Assembly: GCA_027604685.1 (NCBI GenBank)
Contig: JADHYX010000139.1
Coordinates: 1-51,417 of the forward strand
Direction of reading: 5' to 3'
Length of the DNA stretch: 51,417 nt
Source: Lobulomyces angularis
Lineage: Eukaryota > Chytridiomycota > Chytridiomycetes > Lobulomycetales > Lobulomycetaceae
The notes beneath the pieces are model-generated. The model searched no databases. It was not told the origin of the DNA and worked only from the letters and a program-made list of their open reading frames with translations. The position numbers and the translations under genes are program-made. Of the stretch, positions 43,802-51,417 are shown piece after piece. The first letter of the stretch is position 1. Each line of letters starts with the position of its first letter.

Positions 43802-45724
43802 ATGTCTAATGTGTATCAAAATGAACCTCCAACAAAAGGGAAAGTTATTCTGCACACAACCGCAGGTCCATTAGAGATTGAATTATGGGCAAAGGAAATA
43901 CCAAAAGCGTGTAGAAATTTCGTTCAATTGTGTATGGAGGGTTATTATGATAATACCATATTTCACAGAATAATTCCAAACTTTATTGTACAAGGCGGTG
44001 ATCCTTTAGGAACTGGGGAAGGTGGCGAATCCATTTACGGAAAACCAGTATTAAGATTTTTATAAAAAATGACTTAACTTTTAATTCCTAATAGTTTGAA
44101 GATGAATTCCATACCAGACTTAGATTTTCACATAGAGGATTACTTGCCATGGTAAACTTTTTTATAAAAACCCCCCACTTGCATTTTAATGATCTTGAAA
44201 GGCATCAACTAGCTTGAATGAAAACTCTAGTCAATTTTTTTTTACTCTTGATAAAGCTGAAAGTTTAAATAAGCAGCACACTATATTTGGAAAAGTAGTA
44301 GGAGATACAATTTTTAATTTATTGAAAATTGGAGAATCTGAGGTGGATACAGTATTTTTCTATTATTAATATTACTTTTAGGTTGGGGAAAGCGAATTTC
44401 CCATATATCCGACAACTATTACCTCAGCGGAGATTGTTGCTGACCCGTTTGAAGATATAGTGCCGCGAACAACTCCTGAAGAAAAAAAAAGAAAGAAATT
44501 AGAGGAGGAAAGATTAAATTTTGAAATAGAACAGGCAAAAAAAAAGGGAAAAAAATTAAAAAAAAATTTGAATCTACTTTCTTTCGAAGACGACAACAAC
44601 AACGATGAAATTCATGATTTGGAAAATAAAAAGATTAAAAAATTTAAAAGTATTCACGATATTAGTGACGATCCCTCATTTTTAAAAGAAGCTGTTGCAT
44701 TTAATGTTAAAAATAATGAAGAATTTAATTCGAAAAAAACAAAGAAGCTGAAACATGAAATGAATTTTGAAGATGAAAATTATGAAATTGAAAATCAAGT
44801 ACTTTTAAAAAAAGAAAAAAATGCTAAAATGTAAGTTTGTTTTCAGTTTTCAATTTTTTTTTTGAATGATATACTACAAAGCTGAAAGTGGTTTTCTACT
44901 TTTTTCTTGTTATTGCAAAAATAACAATATTAATATTTATAAAATGAATTTATTTTTAAATTAGGTCGATAATAAAAAATGAAATCCTTTCACTTCAAAA
45001 AGATATCATTGAACAAAAAAAAGGAAAAAAGGAAAGGAAGGAAAAAAAACAAAAAAAATTAAGTCTAATTGAAGAAATGAGAAGTCAATATGATAGAAAT
45101 ACCACTTCCACTATTATAAAAAATAAAAGAGGAAAAAAAGTTGTTTTAGATGAAGATGGTGATTTTTTTTTGAAAAATTATTTCACAAACTTAACTTTTT
45201 TTCTTTTTAATTTTTTAACTTTTTTTTTATTTTTTTTATTTAGATTTATTGGAAAGATTAGATGAATTTAAAAATAAATTAAAAAAAGGTTCAAAACTTT
45301 TAGAGAGTAAAAAAGTAAAAAATGAAGAAGAAGAAACTTTGAAAAAATTAGAAAGGGAAAAGAAAAAAATTGAAGATGAATTAGACGATAGTCAACTGTG
45401 TAAAGTGCATCGATGGAAAAATTGTAAAACATGTTTTGATGAAGACGAAATTTTGGAGGAGATGGAAGAAGTTGGAGAAGATTGGAAAGATCACTCTTTA
45501 AATTTTGTTAAGGAAAAAGCAAATGGTAAAGTTTACATTTAAACAATTGTTCTTCTTTTCGTTTTAATTGGTATTAATTTGCATTTTAAGTTTATGAACC
45601 GAAGTTGGATGATTATACATTTATTGATCCACGCTTAGAAGCTAAAACGGGTGTTGTTCTTAATAGTACGGAAATAAGAAAAAAAAAGGAGATTTTGGAT
45701 TTGGTCAAGGATGGAAAATTATAG
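43802..45724 (+). CDS. CWC27: spliceosomal cyclophilin CWC27
   Basis: The N-terminal cyclophilin domain begins MSNVYQNEPPTKGKVILHTTAGPLEIELW and has [49 protein letters not shown], with the catalytic Arg in FHR. The position equivalent to the cyclosporin-binding Trp of cyclophilin A is Ser (AES-LNKQHTIFGKV), as human CWC27 has Glu there, so weak or no isomerase activity is expected. IPR-like PFEDIVPR follows, then a long Lys/Glu-rich region and a C-terminal block: SQLCKVHRWKNCKTCFDEDEI and YEPKLDDYTFIDPRLEAKTGVVLN, diagnostic of CWC27. The protein belongs to the activated spliceosome (with CWC22). Introns include 44155-44200 and about 45165-45243, the latter with an extreme T run. The stop is at 45722-45724. 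Confidence 0.93.
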
Positions 45725-46626
45725 TTTTTTTAAAGTAATTTTTTTAAAATTTTTTTTTTTAACTATTAACATCGTATAGAAATTTTTTGTCATTAATGTA
45801 TAAATAGTAATATACTTACTTTTCTTGTTTCCCAAAATTTTATTAACATAAGTGATATAACAGTAACTTTTGTAATACTTTCCTTAGTTTGAAATTTTCC
45901 TGCCTAGCAGCTCAAGTCTATTATTAAATGAAATCACGTTTTTAGTGTAGCAAAAAGCCTTGTAAAATATATAACTACAGTATAACTTTCACCATTTTTC
46001 TCTTGTCGTCGTTCGTTTACCATTTTCTTAGCAAATTAATCGTTTCGTTCATACCATTCGCCAATAGCATTATTGCATTCGTTTTTAGGTATAATGATCC
46101 ATCAATCAATTATTTCTGGTACGATAAATTCGTTAATCGTAAAGCCGTAAGTCGGTAGTCCGTTTTTAAGTTTTATGTTGGTTAGTAGAGAGTAATTATA
46201 CTTTTGTCCAGTCTTACCATCTATATATTTCTACAAAAAAAAATTCATTAAATATCTGGCAATAAATTTTCTTTATCTTGATGATTTTATTTTTGCATCT
46301 GTCTTACGATAAAGTGAATAAAACCAAACAGTTGAGTAATCTTGACCTTCAAATTTTCTTAGTATTCTTGACAAATTATTATTAAAACTATATGGTGTTT
46401 TAATGATACTTTTGCATATATAAACATCAAATACAAAACTGAGTAAAAGAGTTAGTTTATAAGTTAAGCTTTTGTTAAAGATTAATATATTATGGAATAT
46501 TTTTATCCAAGTTGATAAGCATTTTTTTTTTTTGGTAAACATCAATAAAAAATTGAGCAAAAGATTTAGGTTAAAAGTGACACTTTTTAATCAATACATT
46601 ATGGAATGTGACTTAGCTACTACTTA
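45725..46626. other. gene-poor AT-rich region with a diverged direct repeat
   Basis: No gene is found. The minus-strand frame 46273-46560 is low-complexity and lies over a duplicated stretch: about 46427-46500 and 46539-46612 align as ACATCAA...ACTGAG/TTGAG.AAAAGA.TTAG...AT.TATGGAAT. The copies are about 112 bases apart and clearly diverged. Upstream of this the 45980-46170 stretch is slightly richer in C and G but shows no frame. Confidence 0.45.
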
Positions 46627-46680
46627 AGCCAGGTGGTGGAATGCGTCAACTGCAGTTGGATTGTTTTCGCAATTATTAAT

Positions 46681-47364
46681 ACTAAAGTCGTTTAAAATTA
46701 TATTTATCAATCAATATAATTGTTAAATTAAAAACTTAAAGTGATTATAAAACATGTAAAACAATACTATAGCCCTAATTAATTAAAAACCATTATCTAT
46801 TACATTATGTTATGCTTTTCGTGGATTATCAATATAATAGTCTAAAGTCGTTATAAAATAATCTATATTAATTAAAAAGAAATTCCGAAAGTCGTTATAA
46901 AAATAATATGAAGAGAATGTGTCTTTTTTCTATATACTAAAACACCTTAAATAAACAATTGTAGTAAAACCATCAACAATTTTTGTTATGCTTTTCGTGA
47001 ATTATTAATATTATAGTCTAAGGTCGTTATAAAATAATCTCTATTAATTAAAAAGAATTACTAGTTTAATACCTAAAGTCGTTATAAATAATCCAAAAAT
47101 TATTGTGTAACGACTATTGCAGGTTTTTGTACTAATAATTAAAAACAAATATCGAACATTTTATAATTTTGTTATGCTTTTCGTGGATTACAAATATTAT
47201 AGTCTAAAGTCGTTATAAAATAATCTTTATTAATTAAAAAGAATTACTAAGTTTAATACCTAAAGTCGTTATAAAATAATCAAGATATTGTGTAGCGACT
47301 TTTAGGTTTATATACTAAAACCAATTAATTAAAACAACTAACGTAAAACCTTTAACAATTTCAA
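46681..47364 (+). repeat. tandem repeat array ending at the tRNA-Leu gene
   Basis: Three diverged units of 176 and 186 bases start at 46809, 46985 and 47171, each opening with GTTATGCTTTTCGTG. Within them a core close to TAAAGTCGTTATAAAATAAT recurs twice per unit: about 46842, 46887, 47020, 47073, 47203 and 47261; two weaker copies at 46683 and 46738 suggest a fourth, decayed unit. The last unit runs straight into the tRNA gene. The core contains a TTATAAAA string, which could act as a TATA-like element, but its spacing to the tRNA varies. Confidence 0.75.
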
Positions 47365-47444
47365 GGCAGCGTGGCCGAGTGGTCTAAGGCGGTGGATTTA
47401 AGTCCCACTCCGAAAGGGCGCGAGTTCGAACCTCGCCGCTGTCA
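47365..47444 (+). tRNA. tRNA-Leu (anticodon TAA)
   Basis: The 80 bases fold as a class II tRNA. The acceptor GGCAGCG (47365-47371) pairs with CGCTGTC (47437-47443) with one G-T wobble, and the discriminator is A 47444. The D-arm has GCC/GGC. The anticodon stem-loop GTGGA-TTTAAGT-CCCAC gives anticodon TAA, with an A/C mismatch at the last stem pair. A long variable arm (about TCCGAAAGGGCG) is typical of leucine tRNA. The T arm is GCGAG-TTCGAAC-CTCGC. No intron. TTTTT at 47447-47451 is the Pol III stop. Internal A and B boxes (TGGCCGAGTGG, GTTCGAACC) are present. Confidence 0.95.
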
Positions 47445-47638
47445 AATTTTTCTCTTTTTCAAATTTCAATTTCATTCAACACTTTTATCTACAATCAGCA
47501 GCACACTTTCTCCATTAGTAACAAAAATTTTTAATTTTTTATTATCTAACTTTATTTAATTGTGAATTATTAAATTTATTTTCACATTTTTGATTAATTT
47601 TCTCATTTACTATTTAATTTTTTCATACATTTTTGTAA

Positions 47639-47909
47639 TGAAAAATGGTAGTTTAGTAGTTATATTACGTGTAATACAGGAGGTTCTTCGTTCCATCTAC
47701 CCTTTGCTGGTTATTCAATATGAAAGAATTTATTGAACCCTTGCTGATACACTTTTCATTTAAATATCTAAAATGTTAGGAAATTCTTGAATTTCTTGTG
47801 TAACAATTAAATTTTAACGTCACTGTTTTTTAGATAAGGAGTAAATGGCGTTCTACTTAAATAATATAATAATAAGAGTATAAAATAGATCAAATTTAAG
47901 TCTTTTATT
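47639..47909. mobile_element. decayed LTR-like fragments
   Basis: The stretch from about 47639 (TGAAAAATGGTAGTTTAGTAG) resembles 48526-48590 (TGAAAATGGTAGTGTAGATAG). The stretch about 47834-47909 resembles 48308-48390 (GCGTTCTACTTAAATAATAT versus ACGTTCTACTTAAATAAAAT). These look like pieces of the same solo LTR family seen further right. No coding region is associated. Between 47910 and 48307 I see only AT-rich DNA. Confidence 0.55.
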
Positions 47910-48307
47910 GTGATGAATCGAAGCTTTGAGAAGACTTTAGCATTTTTTTAGAAGTAATCAAATATTTTTTGGAAGTTCGTTGAAGTTTTGGAAGATTAAA
48001 GAACCTTTTGGAATTTGTTTCATATTTTCGTTTTGTTTCTATTTCTTTATTTGAAATCTAAATTTCAGTTAAAAAGATTAATTTTAGGTGGTTAGTTGTT
48101 AATTGAATTATTTTTTATTACAATACAACATCATTATTTAATAATTAAGATGTCACATAAAAATTTTCACTTACCTGAATTCATAGTCATATTCTTGCCA
48201 TCGTATTTCATTTCCTAGTTTTTCAAATTCTGTGTTTCAAAGTTTCCAGTTTTCAACTCTTTCTGAATAATAAAAAAAAAATTAAAATAAATGACTGAAC
48301 ATTATTA

Positions 48308-48688
48308 AATAAGCAGTAACCGACGTTCTACTTAAATAAAATAATAATAAGAAGAGTATAAAATAGATCAAGTTATAAGTCTTTTATTAATTGAACAAAC
48401 AAGCAAGGGTTACTATTTGCAAATAAAACATACTAGTTAAATTTATTATTTATATTCTTTTACTTAATCTTAGTTCTACATTAAATAAGAGACCAAAACC
48501 AATACAGTTTGATTGTTGTATTGTACTGAAAATGGTAGTGTAGATAGTTATAATGTGGTTACTATTTTACAAGGGTTTCTTTGTTACACAAACCCTTGCT
48601 TGTTTGTTCAATTAATAAAAGACTATTAACTTGATCTATTATATTCTTATTATTATATTAGTTAAATAGAACGCCAGTTACTGCTTAT
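48308..48688. repeat. large imperfect inverted repeat of LTR-like sequence
   Basis: About 100 bases at 48308-48411 are repeated in reverse orientation at 48591-48688. Matching pairs include TAAGCAGTAAC with GTTACTGCTTA, and ATTGAACAAACAAGCAAGGG with its reverse complement at 48591-48612. The two arms are about 90% identical by eye and separated by about 180 bases. They are best explained as two copies of one LTR in opposite orientation or an element with long terminal inversion. Confidence 0.75.
48433..48511. mobile_element. LTR end-like repeat, copy 1
   Basis: The segment GTTAAATTTATTATTTATAT through GAGACCAAAACCAATACA is closely repeated at about 50636-50709. Both end in CCAATACA. It probably marks the 3' end of an LTR family. 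Confidence 0.55.
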
Positions 48689-48914
48689 CTAATACATGAG
48701 GCTTGGGACTAAAGGCACTCCAGAGGGCCTTTTTTTCTAGTACACTCTAAAGTATTTAATTATTATAATTTATATTTCTTTATTAATTAATTAGATCAAC
48801 TTAATTACAGAAATTTAACCGTTACTAAATTCAATACAATACCAGTGATTCAATTACAAGGATAAAAAAATTGTTAATTCATTCATAAAACATTCCCTTT
48901 CAAAATTAAAATTT

Positions 48915-49966
48915 ATGTCAAAACAACACCTAAAAAATTCTTGGATAAACTTTATGAATTGTTATACTGAAGAAGAGCTCGCGAGTTACCAAAAACTGTT
49001 TACAATAATGTGGATACTGAAAATATTAAAGTTACTAAACAAAATAATTCTAATTGGGATAGCTGGGACCTTCAGCTATATGGTGCAGCATTAAGAGATG
49101 ATTCAGTTTTTCTTCTGGAAGCAAATGAAGAACAACCTGTTAAATCAAGTGCAACTCAAGTTGAAATTAATAAACTGGGAAAAGAAAAACAGACAACTAA
49201 ATAGTTTAATTCTATTAACAATCAGTGGAGACTAGATTGTCTTCATTTCAAAGCAAAATACTGGCAGGGAGAACTATATCTCTGAAAAGAGAGCATAGAT
49301 CAAAAAGAGCTGTCAATCAGGAAAATTTCAAAGAAAGTATGAAAAATTTAAAAAAGAATCTAGAGAGCGTAGAAGCTCATATGGCTGCTTTTGATAGACT
49401 ATACCAAGCTTTGGTTTCAGAGGAGGTAGCCTTACAGAATTAGAAAGATGCCGGATATTTTTGAGGTCTTTGGATGCAACATGGTATTACTTTGTGTAAT
49501 CCATTGATACGAGCGCTGAAGTATTCAGCAATTCTAAAAATGAAATGGTTGAAAAAAAATAAATTATCGTTGGAAATGATAAAAAATAGAATTAGAGAAG
49601 CTAGTCTTACATTTATCTCCAACGACAATGTTAAAGTTGTAGAAGAAAGTGCAAATCAGTTGCATGAACGCATCAGGACAGAAGGAATCAAAACACCAAA
49701 TAGACCAAAAGAGTTTCTAAGACACTTGAACTGTTGGAACTGTGGAGGGATTGGACATAGTTCATGACTTTGTTCTTCAGCAGTAAACCCTAACAGAAAC
49801 GAATTTAAAAGAAGTGAGTTAGCAAACCAGTCTTTTAGAAAAAATCATACTCCGGAGCATTACGGATGGATGACAAGAGATGGTGTATCAATTATGTCAA
49901 ACGATTCTGCTTATCTTGATAGTGCTTGCACTACAACAATTTTTAATGAAAAAAGGTTTGTTTAAA
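48915..49966 (+). pseudogene. broken copia-type gag-protease relic
   Basis: This region carries a degraded retroelement. NSNWDSWDLQLYGAALRDDS resembles the Ty1/copia gag start (NW..W...M...L). LESVEAHMAAFDRLYQALVS and, in another frame, FLRSLDATWYYFV are the gag core (retrotrans_gag type). CWNCGGIGH is the zinc knuckle, but a TGA at 49765-49767 interrupts it before the final Cys. A protease-like YLDSACTTTIF follows, resembling the D-[ST]-G/A active site. Frame changes occur near 49200-49225 and 49441-49470, and TAA ends the last piece at about 49966. Beyond that a fragment VIQHSSGQILGEGAA continues before a run of about 20 As at 50119. The element is not functional. Host copia elements are common in fungi. 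Confidence 0.75.
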
Positions 49967-50193
49967 AGCCTTACATTGTATAAAGACTTACGAGTTTAGG
50001 TACCGTAATCCAACACAGCAGTGGCCAAATCCTTGGTGAAGGTGCTGCAAGAATTGTATTTTCAAATGGACTGAAATGACAATTCCAATATTTCCTAATG
50101 CGGTAATGAGGCAGTAGGAAAAAAAAAAAAAAAAAAAAAGAAAGGAGAAAATAATATTAAAGGGAGTTGGAAATATAATAGTTATTTTTATTG

Positions 50194-50544
50194 TTAAATA
50201 TAAAATAATTTGTTGTATTTCTGAGCAACCGTAATACGGTCCAAGACATCAAGAGCGGTTGAAGATTCTTCGTTAATTATTTCTTTCAACCAGTCCATGC
50301 GTGGGTTGAAACCACAATTTGCAAAGAAGGGTGTTAGTCCAGTGCTTTGGTGGGTGGAGTTGTTGTATGCGAATTCGGCATGTGGAAGGAGTGATACCCA
50401 GTCATCTTGTTGATAGTTAATGAAGCATCGTAGATACAGTTCTAGGCATTGATTAACTCTTTCAGATTGTCCATCCGATTTGGGGTGATAACTTGAAGAT
50501 TTATGTACTAGAAAAAAGCTTCTCTGGAATGCTTTTAGTGTCAA
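50194..50544 (-). pseudogene. Ty3/Gypsy-type integrase C-terminal fragment
   Basis: The minus-strand frame contains KSSSYHPKSDGQSERVNQCLELYLRCF, the hallmark of Gypsy integrase just before the catalytic Glu (DGQSER), then DDWVSLLPHAEFAYNNSTHQSTGLTPFFANCGFNP. Only about 116 residues remain; reverse transcriptase, RNase H and the N-terminal integrase zinc finger are absent. The fragment lies opposite in strand to the flanking gag relics, so it is likely a separate insertion. Its 3' end lies next to a long A run (50119-50139 on plus). Confidence 0.8.
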
Positions 50545-50635
50545 GCCTCATTAAGCATTCAAGGCGTAGTTTCAATTTCCCATACAATAATAGATTTTCC
50601 CACTTTATAAAACTTTACTGGTTTTATAAAGTACT

Positions 50636-50709
50636 TAGTTAAATTTATTATTTACATTCTTTTACTTTAATTTTAGCTCTACGTTAACTAAGAGACCCAA
50701 AACCAATAC
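50636..50709. mobile_element. LTR end-like repeat, copy 2
   Basis: This is the second copy of the segment at 48433-48511 and ends in CCAATACA. It is followed by CCAGTGCTCCAATTACAAGG, also found with two substitutions at about 48842 after a CAATACA. That shared leader sits directly after the putative LTR end and before a gag frame in both places. No tRNA-complementary TGG primer site was found at the junction. Confidence 0.55.
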
Positions 50710-50791
50710 AAAACCAGTGCTCCAATTACAAGGATTAAAAAATTGTTATTTTAAAACACAAACTTTCAAAAATTTAACACTCACACTAACA

Positions 50792-51417
50792 ATGAGCAAT
50801 AATTTGGATTCCATAAAAAATGAAAGTTCCAAAGATAAATCCTCTTTAAGGTATACCAGCCAAATAAAAGAGGAACCACAAGTCGATTCTTGGATGGAAG
50901 ATAGACTTATCATTAAAGACCTTTTAAAACAATTGCAGTTGAAAGACGAACAATTGAAAAAATTAAAATTCAATGAGAAAAGCCCCCCACCATTAACACA
51001 GTCATTGAATAAAAACGTTCTTAAAATGGTGGATAATTTGGCTTAAAAAATTCCGTTCATTGAAACCAAATTCAAAACAATTGATGTATTCATTCATCTA
51101 GAAAAATTTGACAGATACATTACCACAGCAACCAATTACGATTGTTACCACGACGAGCTTTGTTTGATGGCTTCCTACGATAAATTAGCTGATGTTCACC
51201 AAGTCCAGTGTCAGCTGCATTTTGATGTCACCTCTGATTGGTCAATGATTCAAGTGCCAGCATATCGTTCATGGCTTGTTTCCTACTTTAGAATTTATGA
51301 AAATGCGGATAAGTGCCGTAAAACATTAATGAGTGAAACCACCGTGCAAACACGATCTGCTGAGGAATTTCATGCTTATTTGAGTTCCTTAAAGCGACAA
51401 GTACCTGCAAGTAATCA
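50792..51417 (+). pseudogene. retrotransposon gag with in-frame stop, cut by window edge
   Basis: The frame begins MSNNLDSIKNESSKD and is interrupted by TAA at 51044-51046, but the same frame continues as KIPFIETKFKTIDVFIHLEKFDRYITTAT and onward to the window edge (51417). The content DVTSDWSMIQVPAYRSWLVSYFRIYE and TRSAEEFHAYLSSLKRQVP resembles a retroelement gag core. A coiled-coil-like stretch (LLKQLQLKDEQLKKLKF) lies before the stop. The copy is probably dead because of the stop. The leader and LTR-like end just upstream are shared with the copia-type relic to its left. Confidence 0.6.

Noticed and set aside
43553..43855. Minus-strand frame of 100 codons
   Set aside because: It overlaps the start of the well-supported CWC27 gene and consists mostly of Phe/Lys from homopolymer runs.
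46273..46560. Minus-strand frame of 95 codons
   Set aside because: Low-complexity and lying over a diverged direct repeat, with no similarity; likely spurious.
46681..47364. CRISPR-like array
   Set aside because: Unit length of about 180 bases, diverged copies and a eukaryotic genome context rule it out; treated as a tandem repeat.
47371..47559. Plus-strand frame of 62 codons
   Set aside because: It starts inside the tRNA-Leu gene; translation of a tRNA is not expected.
50740..50800. tRNA primer-binding site after the LTR-like end
   Set aside because: No TGG-starting tRNA-complementary sequence was seen directly after CCAATACA; the priming mode is unknown.

Overview
This looks like nuclear DNA of an AT-rich, intron-rich early-diverging fungus. 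GC is visibly low (not computed), coding exons are split by many short GT-AG introns, and several families are fungal or fungal-leaning: a DUF1769 protein, an Nha1-type Na+/H+ antiporter, an OPT oligopeptide transporter and an Atg14-like autophagy subunit. A Hippo/MST kinase with a C-terminal SARAH domain points away from Dikarya towards a chytrid, zygomycete or Rozella-like lineage. That placement is inference. The presence of 2-oxoglutarate dehydrogenase, VDAC and Tam41 shows a respiring mitochondrion with cardiolipin synthesis, so this is not an anaerobic fungus or a microsporidian.

Layout. 0-9 kb: last exon of an unknown gene, a small secreted six-cysteine protein (minus strand), a DUF1769 protein, mitochondrial porin (VDAC), a 1.5-kb spacer with a GC-richer structured segment, and a secreted protein with three Cys-rich repeats fused to a Vps62-like domain. 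9-18 kb (minus strand): OGDH E1 and importin-9/Kap114. 18-28 kb (plus strand): Nha1-type antiporter, DUF4442 hotdog protein, OPT transporter, small heat-shock protein and NHE-type antiporter. 28-35 kb: Tam41 (minus), a small Cys-motif protein, the MST/Hippo kinase, and ZPR1 (minus). 35-46 kb: two hormone-sensitive-lipase-like hydrolases flanking a small unknown gene, an assembly gap, Atg14-like, 6-phosphogluconolactonase and the spliceosomal cyclophilin CWC27. 46-51.4 kb: gene-poor repeat DNA holding a tandem repeat next to tRNA-Leu(TAA), LTR-like fragments including a large inverted pair, and broken copia-type gag-protease, Gypsy-type integrase and gag relics.

Functionally the genes are mostly housekeeping: mitochondrial metabolism and lipid synthesis, ion and peptide transport, nuclear import, splicing, autophagy and signalling. 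There is no operon-like logic. The accessory material lies in the first 9 kb (secreted proteins, candidate RNA) and the last 5 kb (retroelement graveyard). Exon limits are read by eye from splice consensus and family similarity, so gene spans are reliable to the first and last exon stated but internal junctions may be off by a few bases.
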